Origin: Crossaster papposus
Lineage: Eukaryota > Echinodermata > Asteroidea > Velatida > Solasteridae
Length of the DNA stretch: 64,000 nt
Assembly: GCA_037893245.1 (NCBI GenBank)
Contig: JBAIAA010000874.1
Coordinates: 62,001-126,000 of the forward strand
Reading direction: 5' to 3'
The notes beneath the pieces are model-generated. The model had not been told where the DNA came from. It searched no databases and saw nothing but the letters and a program-made list of their open reading frames with translations. A program made the translations under genes and the position numbers. Shown here piece after piece: positions 1-12,265 of the stretch. The first letter of the stretch is position 1, and each line of letters opens with the position of its first letter.

Positions 1-857
1 TTGGTCTACAATCGGCATATCCCTACTACTACATATTTAGGATTTGGTCTACAATCGGCATATCCCTACTACTACATATTTAAGATTTGGTCTACAATCG
101 GCATATCCCTACTACTACATATTTAAGATTTGGTCTACAATCGGCATATCCCTACTACTACATATTTAAGATTTGGTCTACAATCGGCATATCCCTACTA
201 CTACATATTTAAGATTTGGTCTACAATCGGCATATCCCTACTACTACATATTTAAGATTTGGTCTACAATCGGCATATCCCTACTACTACATATTTAAGA
301 TTTGGTCTACAATCGGCATATCCCTACTACTACATATTTAAGATTTGGTCTACAATCGGCATATCCCTACTGCTACATATTTAAGATTTGGTCTACAATC
401 GGCATATCCCTACTACTACATATTTAAGATTTGGTCTACAATCGGCATATCCCTACTACTACATATTTAAGATTTGGTCTACAATCGGCATATCCCTACT
501 TCTACATATTTAAGATTTGGTCTATAATCGGCATATCCCTACTACTACATATTTAAGATTTGGTCTACAATCGGCATATCCCTACTACTACATATTTAAG
601 ATTTGGTCTACAATCGGCATATCCCTACTACTACATGTTTAAGATTTGGTCTACAATCGGCATATCCCTACTACTACATATTTAAGATTTGGTCTACAAT
701 CGGCATATCCCTACTACTACATATTTAAGATTTGGTCTACAATCGGCATATCCCTACTACTACATATTTAAGATTTGGTCTACAATCAGCATATCCCTAC
801 TACTACATATTTAAGATTTGGTCTACAATCGGCATATCCCTACTACTACATATTTAA
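1..857 (+). repeat. Monomer block, about 20 copies, left edge
   Basis: Only 43-bp monomers are present. Marker variants are TTTAGGATTT (G at 40), CTGCTAC (G at 372), CTTCTAC (T at 501), TCTATAATC (T at 525) and CATGTTT (G at 637). The same markers reappear in the same order 1,616 bp downstream. The array is cut by the window edge on the left. Confidence 0.95.
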
Positions 858-968
858 CTCGAGGGCTTGTTCCCACATCAGGTGTTTATTTCTACTGCAC
901 ACTTCTTTCCCTTTACATAATAATAAATGTGAGTTTGTTTTGTTATCAGATCAAATTGAGTTTTTTAA
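858..968 (+). repeat. 111-bp TTTAA-flanked insert, copy 1 (reference type)
   Basis: The core (858-963) begins CTCGAGGGCTTGTTCCC and ends CAAATTGAGTTT, and is followed by a second TTTAA (964-968). The monomer carries TTTAA immediately before the core (853-857), whereas uninterrupted monomers have it once, so the 5-bp direct repeat looks like a target-site duplication. The core is T-rich and unrelated to the monomer. It has no good terminal inverted repeats: TTAACTC at the left is echoed only loosely by GAGTTTTTTAA at the right. It is too short to code for anything. It could be a short TTAA-type non-autonomous element, or a segment brought in by recombination. All 56 copies in the window share the same junctions, so they descend from one insertion that was amplified with the array. 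Confidence 0.93.
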
Positions 969-2688
969 GATTTGGTCTACAATCGGCATATCCCTACTAC
1001 TACATATTTAAGATTTGGTCTACAATCGGCATATCCCTACTACTACATATTTAAGATTTGATCTACAATCGGCATATCCCTACTACTACATGTTTAAGAT
1101 TTGGTCTACAATCGGCATATCCCTACTACTACATATTTAAGATTTGGTCTACAATCGGCATATCCCTACTACTACATATTTAAGATTTTGTCTACAATCG
1201 GCATATCCCTACTACTACATATTTAAGATTTGGTCTACAATCGGCATATCCCTACTACTACATATTTAAGATTTGGTCTACAATTGGCATATCCCTACTA
1301 CTACATATTTAAGATTTGGTCTACAATCGGCATATCCCTACTACTACATATTTAAGATTTGGTCTACAATCGGCATATCCCTACTACTACATATTTAAGA
1401 TTTGGTCTACAATCGGCATATCCCTACTACTACATATTTAAGATTTGGTCTACAATCGGCATATCCCTACTACTACATATTTAAGATTTGGTCTACAATC
1501 GGCATATCCCTACTACTACATATTTAAGATTTGGTCTATAATCGGCATATCTCTACTACTACATATTTAAGATTTGGTCTACAATCGGCATATCCCTACT
1601 ACTACATATTTAAGATTTGGTCTACAATCGGCATATCCCTACTACTACATATTTAGGATTTGGTCTACAATCGGCATATCCCTACTACTACATATTTAAG
1701 ATTTGGTCTACAATCGGCATATCCCTACTACTACATATTTAAGATTTGGTCTACAATCGGCATATCCCTACTACTACATATTTAAGATTTGGTCTACAAT
1801 CGGCATATCCCTACTACTACATATTTAAGATTTGGTCTACAATCGGCATATCCCTACTACTACATATTTAAGATTTGGTCTACAATCGGCATATCCCTAC
1901 TACTACATATTTAAGATTTGGTCTACAATCGGCATATCCCTACTACTACATATTTAAGATTTGGTCTACAATCGGCATATCCCTACTGCTACATATTTAA
2001 GATTTGGTCTACAATCGGCATATCCCTACTACTACATATTTAAGATTTGGTCTACAATCGGCATATCCCTACTACTACATATTTAAGATTTGGTCTACAA
2101 TCGGCATATCCCTACTTCTACATATTTAAGATTTGGTCTATAATCGGCATATCCCTACTACTACATATTTAAGATTTGGTCTACAATCGGCATATCCCTA
2201 CTACTACATATTTAAGATTTGGTCTACAATCGGCATATCCCTACTACTACATGTTTAAGATTTGGTCTACAATCGGCATATCCCTACTACTACATATTTA
2301 AGATTTGGTCTACAATCGGCATATCCCTACTACTACATATTTAAGATTTGGTCTACAATCGGCATATCCCTACTACTACATATTTAAGATTTGGTCTACA
2401 ATCGGCATATCCCTACTACTACATGTTTAAGATTTGGTCTACAATCGGCATATCCCTACTACTACATATTTAAGATTTGGTCTACAATCGGCATATCCCT
2501 ACTACTACATATTTAAGATTTGGTCTACAATCGGCATATCCCTACTACTACATATTTAAGATTTGGTCTACAATCGGCATATCCCTACTACTACATATTT
2601 AAGATTTGGTCTACAATCGGCATATCCCTACTACTACATATTTAAGATTTGGTCTACAATCGGCATATCCCTACTACTATATATTTAA
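969..2688 (+). repeat. Monomer block, 40 copies between inserts 1 and 2
   Basis: Pure 43-bp monomers. The marker series TTTAGG (1656), CTGCTAC (1988), CTTCTAC (2117), TCTATAATC (2141) and CATGTTT (2253) repeats that of 40-637 at an offset of exactly 1,616 bp. I see no other sequence. Confidence 0.95.
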
Positions 2689-2799
2689 CTCGAGGGCTTG
2701 TTCCCACATCAGGTGTTTATTTTTACTGCACACTTCTTTCCCTTTACATAATAATAAATGTGAGTTTGTTTTGTTATCAGATCAAATTGAGTTTTTTAA
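2689..2799 (+). repeat. 111-bp insert, copy 2
   Basis: Forty monomers after copy 1. It differs from the reference by TTATTTTTACTGC (C to T in the middle) and is preceded by a monomer ending TATATATTTA. Copy 4 (4072) shares both variants. Confidence 0.93.
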
Positions 2800-3057
2800 G
2801 ATTTGGTCTACAATCGGCATATCCCTACTACTACATATTTAAGATTTGGTCTACAATCGGCATATCCCTACTACTACATATTTAAGATTTGGTCTACAAT
2901 CGGCATATCCCTACTACTACATATTTAAGATTTGGTCTACAATCGGCATATCCCTACTACTACATATTTAAGATTTGGTCTGCAATCGGCATATCCCTAC
3001 TACTACATATTTAAGATTTGGTCTACAATCGGCATATCCCTACTACTACATATTTAA

Positions 3058-3168
3058 CTCGAGGGCTTGTTCCCACATCAGGTGTTTATTTCTACTGCAC
3101 ACTTCTTTCCCTTTACATAATAATAAATGTGAGTTTGTTTTGTTATCAGATCAAATTGAGTTTTTTAA
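3058..3168 (+). repeat. 111-bp insert, copy 3
   Basis: Six monomers after copy 2. Reference-type core. An upstream monomer carries TCTGCAATC, and a downstream one carries CTACCACATA. Copies 5 (4441) and 8 (9378) share this context. Confidence 0.93.
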
Positions 3169-4071
3169 GATTTGGTCTACAATCGGCATATCCCTACTAC
3201 TACATATTTAAGATTTGGTCTACAATCGGCATATCCCTACTACTACATATTTAAGATTTGGTCTACAATCGGCATATCCCTACTACTACATGTTTAAGAT
3301 TTGGTCTACAATCGGCATATCCCTACTACCACATATTTAAGATTTGGTCTACAATCGGCATATCCCTACTACTACATATTTAAGATTTGGTCTACAATCG
3401 GCATATCCCTACTACTACATATTTAAGATTTGGTCTACAATCGGCATATCCCTACTACTACATATTTAAGATTTGGTCTACAATCGGCATATCCCTACTT
3501 CTACATATTTAAGATTTGGTCTATAATCGGCATATCCCTACTACTACATATTTAAGATTTGGTCTACAATCGGCATATCCCTACTACTACATATTTAAGA
3601 TTTGGTCTACAATCGGCATATCCCTACTACTACATGTTTAAGATTTGGTCTACAATCGGCATATCCCTACTACTACATATTTAAGATTTGGTCTACAATC
3701 GGCATATCCCTACTACTACATATTTAAGATTTGGTCTACAATCGGCATATCCCTACTACTACATATTTAAGATTTGGTCTACAATCGGCATATCCCTACT
3801 ACTACATGTTTAAGATTTGGTCTACAATCGGCATATCCCTACTACTACATATTTAAGATTTGGTCTACAATCGGCATATCCCTACTACTACATATTTAAG
3901 ATTTGGTCTACAATCGGCATATCCCTACTACTACATATTTAAGATTTGGTCTACAATCGGCATATCCCTACTACTACATATTTAAGATTTGGTCTACAAT
4001 CGGCATATCCCTACTACTACATATTTAAGATTTGGTCTACAATCGGCATATCCCTACTACTATATATTTAA

Positions 4072-4182
4072 CTCGAGGGCTTGTTCCCACATCAGGTGTT
4101 TATTTTTACTGCACACTTCTTTCCCTTTACATAATAATAAATGTGAGTTTGTTTTGTTATCAGATCAAATTGAGTTTTTTAA
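4072..4182 (+). repeat. 111-bp insert, copy 4
   Basis: Exactly 1,383 bp after copy 2, with the same TTTTTACTGC and TATATATTTA variants. It is a duplicate of copy 2. Confidence 0.93.
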
Positions 4183-4440
4183 GATTTGGTCTACAATCGG
4201 CATATCCCTACTACTACATATTTAAGATTTGGTCTACAATCGGCATATCCCTACTACTACATATTTAAGATTTGGTCTACAATCGGCATATCCCTACTAC
4301 TACATATTTAAGATTTGGTCTACAATCGGCATATCCCTACTACTACATATTTAAGATTTGGTCTGCAATCGGCATATCCCTACTACTACATATTTAAGAT
4401 TTGGTCTACAATCGGCATATCCCTACTACTACATATTTAA

Positions 4441-4551
4441 CTCGAGGGCTTGTTCCCACATCAGGTGTTTATTTCTACTGCACACTTCTTTCCCTTTACA
4501 TAATAATAAATGTGAGTTTGTTTTGTTATCAGATCAAATTGAGTTTTTTAA
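4441..4551 (+). repeat. 111-bp insert, copy 5
   Basis: Exactly 1,383 bp after copy 3, with the same TCTGCAATC and CTACCACATA neighbours. Confidence 0.93.
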
Positions 4552-7217
4552 GATTTGGTCTACAATCGGCATATCCCTACTACTACATATTTAAGATTTG
4601 GTCTACAATCGGCATATCCCTACTACTACATATTTAAGATTTGGTCTACAATCGGCATATCCCTACTACTACATGTTTAAGATTTGGTCTACAATCGGCA
4701 TATCCCTACTACCACATATTTAAGATTTGGTCTACAATCGGCATATCCCTACTACTACATATTTAAGATTTGGTCTACAATCGGCATATCCCTACTACTA
4801 CATATTTAAGATTTGGTCTACAATCGGCATATCCCTACTACTACATATTTAAGATTTGGTCTACAATCGGCATATCCCTACTACTACATATTTAAGATTT
4901 GGTCTATAATCGGCATATCCCTACTACTACATATTTAAGATTTGGTCTACAATCGGCATATCCCTACTACTACATATTTAAGATTTGGTCTACAATCGGC
5001 ATATCCCTACTACTACATATTTAAGATTTGGTCTACAATCGGCATATCCCTACTACTACATATTTAAGATTTGGTCTACAATCGGCATATCCCTACTACT
5101 ACATATTTAGGATTTGGTCTACAATCGGCATATCCCTACTACTACATATTTAAGATTTGGTCTACAATCGGCATATCCCTACTACTACATATTTAAGATT
5201 TGGTCTACAATCGGCATATCCCTACTACTACATATTTAAGATTTGGTCTACAATCGGCATATCCCTACTACTACATATTTAAGATTTGGTCTACAATCGG
5301 CATATCCCTACTACTACATATTTAAGATTTGGTCTACAATCGGCATATCCCTACTACTACATATTTAAGATTTGGTCTACAATCGGCATATCCCTACTAC
5401 TACATATTTAAGATTTGGTCTACAATCGGCATATCCCTACTACTACATATTTAAGATTTGGTCTACAATCGGCATATCCCTACTACTACATATTTAAGAT
5501 TTGGTCTACAATCGGCATATCCCTACTACTACATATTTAAGATTTGGTCTACAATCGGCATATCCCTACTACTACATATTTAAGATTTGGTCTACAATCG
5601 GCATATCCCTACTACTACATATTTAAGATTTGGTCTACAATCGGCATATCCCTACTACTACATATTTAAGATTTGGTCTACAATCGGCATATCCCTACTA
5701 CTACATATTTAAGATTTGGTCTACAATCGGCATATCCCTACTTCTACATATTTAAGATTTGGTCTATAATCGGCATATCCCTACTACTACATATTTAAGA
5801 TTTGGTCTACAATCGGCATATCCCTACTACTACATATTTAAGATTTGGTCTACAATCGGCATATCCCTACTACTACATGTTTAAGATTTGGTCTACAATC
5901 GGCATATCCCTACTACTACATATTTAAGATTTGGTCTACAATCGGCATATCCCTACTACTACATATTTAGGATTTGGTCTACAATCGGCATATCCCTACT
6001 ACTACATATTTAAGATTTGGTCTACAATCGGCATATCCCTACTACTACATATTTAAGATTTGGTCTACAATCGGCATATCCCTACTACTACATATTTAAG
6101 ATTTGGTCTACAATCGGCATATCCCTACTACTACATATTTAAGATTTGGTCTACAATCGGCATATCCCTACTACTACATATTTAAGATTTGGTCTACAAT
6201 CGGCATATCCCTACTACTACATATTTAAGATTTGGTCTACAATCGGCATATCCCTACTACTACATATTTAAGATTTGGTCTACAATCGGCATATCCCTAC
6301 TACTACATATTTAAGATTTGGTCTACAATCGGCATATCCCTACTACTACATATTTGAGATTTGGTCTACAATCGGCATATCCCTACTACTACATATTTAA
6401 GATTTGGTCTACAATCGGCATATCCCTACTACTACATATTTAAGATTTGGTCTACAATCGGCATATCCCTACTACTACATATTTAAGATTTGGTCTACAA
6501 TCGGCATATCCCTACTACTACATATTTAAGATTTGGTCTACAATCGGCATATCCCTACTACTACATATTTAAGATTTGGTCTACAATCGGCATATCCCTA
6601 CTTCTACATATTTAAGATTTGGTCTATAATCGGTATATCCCTACTACTACATATTTAAGATTTGGTCTACAATCGGCATATCCCTACTACTACATATTTA
6701 AGATTTGGTCTACAATCGGCATATCCCTACTACTACATGTTTAAGATTTGGTCTACAATCGGCATATCCCTACTACTACATATTTAAGATTTGGTCTACA
6801 ATCGGCATATCCCTACTACTACATATTTAAGATTTGGTCTACAATCGGCATATCCCTACTACTACATATTTAAGATTTGGTCTACAATCGGCATATCCCT
6901 ACTACTACATGTTTAAGATTTGGTCTACAATCGGCATATCCCTACTACTACATATTTAAGATTTGGTCTACAATCGGCATATCCCTACTACTACATATTT
7001 AAGATTTGGTCTACAATCGGCATATCCCTACTACTACATATTTAAGATTTGTTCTATAATCGGCATATCCCTACTACTACATATTTAAGATTTGGTCTAC
7101 AATCGGCATATCCCTACTACTACATATTTAAGATTTGGTCTACAATCGGCATATCCCTACCACTACATATTTAAGATTTGGTCTACAATCGGCATATCCC
7201 TACTACTACATATTTAA
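4552..7217 (+). repeat. Monomer block, 62 copies, with 860-bp repeat
   Basis: Only monomers. TTTAGG (5110 and 5970) and CTTCTAC (5743 and 6603) recur at 860 bp, which is 20 monomers. The second unit has its own TTTGAG (6356) and CGGTATATCC (about 6634). A monomer GTTCTATAATC near 7050 precedes the next insert. The block has the same 62-monomer spacing as the block at 9489-12154. Confidence 0.93.
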
Positions 7218-7328
7218 CTCGAGGGCTTGTTCCCACATCAGGTGTTTATTTCTACTGCACACTTCTTTCCCTTTACATAATAATAAATGTGAGTTTGTTT
7301 TGTTATCAGATCAAATTGAGTTTTTTAA
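7218..7328 (+). repeat. 111-bp insert, copy 6
   Basis: Reference core. The monomer two upstream has CCTACCACTAC, and the first monomer after the insert ends TTTAACATTTGG. Copies 7, 9 and 12 share this flank. Confidence 0.93.
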
Positions 7329-8747
7329 GATTTGGTCTACAATCGGCATATCCCTACTACTACATATTTAACATTTGGTCTACAATCGGCATATCCCTAC
7401 TACTACATATTTAAGATTTGGTCTACAATCGGCATATCCCTACTACTACATGTTTAAGATTTGGTCTACATTCGGCATATCCCTACTACTACATATTTAA
7501 GATTTGGTCTACAATCGGCATATCCCTACTACTACATATTTAAGATTTGGTCTACAATCGGCATATCCCTACTACTACATATTTAAGATTTGGTCTACAA
7601 TCGGCATATCCCTACTACTACATATTTAAGATTTGGTCTACAATCGGCATATCCCTACTACTACATATTTAAGATTTGGTCTACAATCGGCATATCCCTA
7701 CTACTACATATTTAAGATTTGGTCTACAATCGGCATATCCCTACTACTACATATTTAAGATTTGGTCTACAATCGGCATATCCCTACTACTACATATTTA
7801 AGATTTGGTCTACAATCGGCATATCCCTACTACTACATATTTAAGATTTGGTCTACAATCGGCATATCCCTACTACTACATATTTGAGATTTGGTCTACA
7901 ATCGGCATATCCCTACTACTACATATTTAAGATTTGGTCTACAATCGGCATATCCCTACTACTACATATTTAAGATTTGGTCTACAATCGGCATATCCCT
8001 ACTACTACATATTTAAGATTTGGTCTACAATCGGCATATCCCTACTACTACATATTTAAGATTTGGTCTACAATCGGCATATCCCTACTACTACATATTT
8101 AAGATTTGGTCTACAATCGGCATATCCCTACTTCTACATATTTAAGATTTGGTCTATAATCGGTATATCCCTACTACTACATATTTAAGATTTGGTCTAC
8201 AATCGGCATATCCCTACTACTACATATTTAAGATTTGGTCTACAATCGGCATATCCCTACTACTACATGTTTAAGATTTGGTCTACAATCGGCATATCCC
8301 TACTACTACATATTTAAGATTTGGTCTACAATCGGCATATCCCTACTACTACATATTTAAGATTTGGTCTACAATCGGCATATCCCTACTACTACATATT
8401 TAAGATTTGGTCTACAATCGGCATATCCCTACTACTACATGTTTAAGATTTGGTCTACAATCGGCATATCCCTACTACTACATATTTAAGATTTGGTCTA
8501 CAATCGGCATATCCCTACTACTACATATTTAAGATTTGGTCTACAATCGGCATATCCCTACTACTACATATTTAAGATTTGTTCTATAATCGGCATATCC
8601 CTACTACTACATATTTAAGATTTGGTCTACAATCGGCATATCCCTACTACTACATATTTAAGATTTGGTCTACAATCGGCATATCCCTACCACTACATAT
8701 TTAAGATTTGGTCTACAATCGGCATATCCCTACTACTACATATTTAA
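7329..8747 (+). repeat. Monomer block, 33 copies
   Basis: Monomers only. TTTGAG near 7886 and CGGTATATCC near 8164 copy the markers at 6356 and 6634 with a 1,530-bp shift. CTTCTAC at 8133 matches 6603. Confidence 0.93.
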
Positions 8748-8858
8748 CTCGAGGGCTTGTTCCCACATCAGGTGTTTATTTCTACTGCACACTTCTTTCC
8801 CTTTACATAATAATAAATGTGAGTTTGTTTTGTTATCAGATCAAATTGAGTTTTTTAA
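8748..8858 (+). repeat. 111-bp insert, copy 7
   Basis: Exactly 1,530 bp after copy 6, with identical flanks (CCACTAC before, TTTAACATTT after, CATTCGG further on). Confidence 0.93.
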
Positions 8859-9377
8859 GATTTGGTCTACAATCGGCATATCCCTACTACTACATATTTA
8901 ACATTTGGTCTACAATCGGCATATCCCTACTACTACATATTTAAGATTTGGTCTACAATCGGCATATCCCTACTACTACATGTTTAAGATTTGGTCTACA
9001 TTCGGCATATCCCTACTACTACATATTTAAGATTTGGTCTACAATCGGCATATCCCTACTACTACATATTTAAGATTTGGTCTATAATCGGCATATCCCT
9101 ACTACTACTACATATTTAAGATTTGGTCTACAATCGGCATATCCCTACTACTACATATTTAAGATTTGGTCTACAATCGGCATATCCCTACTACTACATA
9201 TTTAAGATTTGGTCTACAATCGGCATATCCCTACTACTACATATTTAAGATTTGGTCTACAATCGGCATATCCCTACTACTACATATTTAAGATTTGGTC
9301 TGCAATCGGCATATCCCTACTACTACATATTTAAGATTTGGTCTACAATCGGCATATCCCTACTACTACATATTTAA

Positions 9378-9488
9378 CTCGAGGGCTTGTTCCCACATCA
9401 GGTGTTTATTTCTACTGCACACTTCTTTCCCTTTACATAATAATAAATGTGAGTTTGTTTTGTTATCAGATCAAATTGAGTTTTTTAA
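9378..9488 (+). repeat. 111-bp insert, copy 8
   Basis: Twelve monomers plus one CTA expansion (near 9101) after copy 7. The context is that of copy 5, at a shift of 4,937 bp (TCTGCAATC upstream). Confidence 0.93.
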
Positions 9489-12154
9489 GATTTGGTCTAC
9501 AATCGGCATATCCCTACTACTACATATTTAAGATTTGGTCTACAATCGGCATATCCCTACTACTACATATTTAAGATTTGGTCTACAATCGGCATATCCC
9601 TACTACTACATGTTTAAGATTTGGTCTACAATCGGCATATCCCTACTACCACATATTTAAGATTTGGTCTACAATCGGCATATCCCTACTACTACATATT
9701 TAAGATTTGGTCTACAATCGGCATATCCCTACTACTACATATTTAAGATTTGGTCTACAATCGGCATATCCCTACTACTACATATTTAAGATTTGGTCTA
9801 CAATCGGCATATCCCTACTACTACATATTTAAGATTTGGTCTATAATCGGCATATCCCTACTACTACATATTTAAGATTTGGTCTACAATCGGCATATCC
9901 CTACTACTACATATTTAAGATTTGGTCTACAATCGGCATATCCCTACTACTACATATTTAAGATTTGGTCTACAATCGGCATATCCCTACTACTACATAT
10001 TTAAGATTTGGTCTACAATCGGCATATCCTTACTACTACATATTTAGGATTTGGTCTACAATCGGCATATCCCTACTACTACATATTTAAGATTTGGTCT
10101 ACAATCGGCATATCCCTACTACTACATATTTAAGATTTGGTCTACAATCGGCATATCCCTACTACTACATATTTAAGATTTGGTCTACAATCGGCATATC
10201 CCTACTACTACATATTTAAGATTTGGTCTACAATCGGCATATCCCTACTACTACATATTTAAGATTTGGTCTACAATCGGCATATCCCTACTACTACATA
10301 TTTAAGATTTGGTCTACAATCGGCATATCCCTACTACTACATATTTAAGATTTGGTCTACAATCGGCATATCCCTACTACTACATATTTAAGATTTGGTC
10401 TACAATCGGCATATCCCTACTACTACATATTTAAGATTTGGTCTACAATCGGCATATCCCTACTACTACATATTTAAGATTTGGTCTACAATCGGCATAT
10501 CCCTACTACTACATATTTAAGATTTGGTCTACAATCGGCATATCCCTACTACTACATATTTAAGATTTGGTCTACAATCGGCATATCCCTACTACTACAT
10601 ATTTAAGATTTGGTCTACAATCGGCATATCCCTACTACTACATATTTAAGATTTGGTCTACAATCGGCATATCCCTACTTCTACATATTTAAGATTTGGT
10701 CTATAATCGGCATATCCCTACTACTACATATTTAAGATTTGGTCTACAATCGGCATATCCCTACTACTACATATTTAAGATTTGGTCTACAATCGGCATA
10801 TCCCTACTACTACATGTTTAAGATTTGGTCTACAATCGGCATATCCCTACTACTACATATTTAAGATTTGGTCTACAATCGGCATATCCCTACTACTACA
10901 TATTTAGGATTTGGTCTACAATCGGCATATCCCTACTACTACATATTTAAGATTTGGTCTACAATCGGCATATCCCTACTACTACATATTTAAGATTTGG
11001 TCTACAATCGGCATATCCCTACTACTACATATTTAAGATTTGGTCTACAATCGGCATATCCCTACTACTACATATTTAAGATTTGGTCTACAATCGGCAT
11101 ATCCCTACTACTACATATTTAAGATTTGGTCTACAATCGGCATATCCCTACTACTACATATTTAAGATTTGGTCTACAATCGGCATATCCCTACTACTAC
11201 ATATTTAAGATTTGGTCTACAATCGGCATATCCCTACTACTACATATTTAAGATTTGGTCTACAATCGGCATATCCCTACTACTACATATTTGAGATTTG
11301 GTCTACAATCGGCATATCCCTACTACTACATATTTAAGATTTGGTCTACAATCGGCATATCCCTACTACTACATATTTAAGATTTGGTCTACAATCGGCA
11401 TATCCCTACTACTACATATTTAAGATTTGGTCTACAATCGGCATATCCCTACTACTACATATTTAAGATTTGGTCTACAATCGGCATATCCCTACTACTA
11501 CATATTTAAGATTTGGTCTACAATCGGCATATCCCTACTTCTACATATTTAAGATTTGGTCTATAATCGGCATATCCCTACTACTACATATTTAAGATTT
11601 GGTCTACAATCGGCATATCCCTACTACTACATATTTAAGATTTGGTCTACAATCGGCATATCCCTACTACTACATGTTTAAGATTTGGTCTACAATCGGC
11701 ATATCCCTACTACTACATATTTAAGATTTGGTCTACAATCGGCATATCCCTACTACTACATATTTAAGATTTGGTCTACAATCGGCATATCCCTACTACT
11801 ACATATTTAAGATTTGGTCTACAATCGGCATATCCCTACTACTACATGTTTAAGATTTGGTCTACAATCGGCATATCCCTACTACTACATATTTAAGATT
11901 TGGTCTACAATCGGCATATCCCTACTACTACATATTTAAGATTTGGTCTACAATCGGCATATCCCTACTACTACATATTTAAGATTTGTTCTATAATCGG
12001 CATATCCCTACTACTACATATTTAAGATTTGGTCTACAATCGGCATATCCCTACTACTACATATTTAAGATTTGGTCTACAATCGGCATATCCCTACCAC
12101 TACATATTTAAGATTTGGTCTACAATCGGCATATCCCTACTACTACATATTTAA
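9489..12154 (+). repeat. Monomer block, 62 copies, copy of 4552-7217
   Basis: TTTAGG at 10047 and 10907 and CTTCTAC at 10680 and 11540 match 5110, 5970, 5743 and 6603, all at 4,937 bp. TTTGAG recurs at 11293. The CGGTATATCC change seen at 6634 and 8164 is absent at the equivalent place near 11571. Confidence 0.93.
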
Positions 12155-12265
12155 CTCGAGGGCTTGTTCCCACATCAGGTGTTTATTTCTACTGCACACT
12201 TCTTTCCCTTTACATAATAATAAATGTGAGTTTGTTTTGTTATCAGATCAAATTGAGTTTTTTAA
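12155..12265 (+). repeat. 111-bp insert, copy 9
   Basis: 3,407 bp after copy 7 and 4,937 bp after copy 6. The TTTAACATTT and CATTCGG followers and the downstream CTA expansion (near 12511) match copy 7. Confidence 0.93.

Larger units (their letters stand above)
2110..4876 (+). repeat. 1,383-bp higher-order tandem duplication (two copies)
   Basis: Markers CTTCTAC (2117 to 3500), CATGTTT (2253 to 3636), inserts (2689 to 4072 and 3058 to 4441) and CTACCACATA (about 3330 to 4713) all repeat at 1,383 bp, which is 27 monomers plus two inserts. The exact ends cannot be fixed because they lie within identical monomers. Confidence 0.88.

Noticed and set aside
858-863. CTCGAG at the insert start as a cloning linker or vector remnant
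   Set aside because: The insert is present 56 times with graded divergence, and with variants shared by neighbouring higher-order copies, so it is native to the array.
858-963. The insert as a degenerate pair of monomers
   Set aside because: Only short words such as CTACTGCACA against CTACTACATA look alike. No alignment extends over a full monomer.
819-966. RNA polymerase III A/B-box pair and T-run terminator (tRNA-derived SINE) across monomer and insert
   Set aside because: TGGTCTACAAT resembles an A box and a T run ends the insert, but GGGCTTGTTCCC lacks the TTCGA core of a B box, and a 5-bp TTTAA duplication is too short for LINE-driven insertion.
775-1011. Recurring 78-codon open frames over every insert, in two overlapping phases 43 bp apart
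   Set aside because: They start at TTG, span monomer-insert-monomer, overlap each other in shifted frames, and arise wherever the repeat does. No initiation context, domain or codon constraint is visible.
2253-2253. CATGTTT monomers as start codons or regulatory sites
   Set aside because: ATG appears through a single A to G change, spread through duplication with the surrounding units. No frame or motif context follows.
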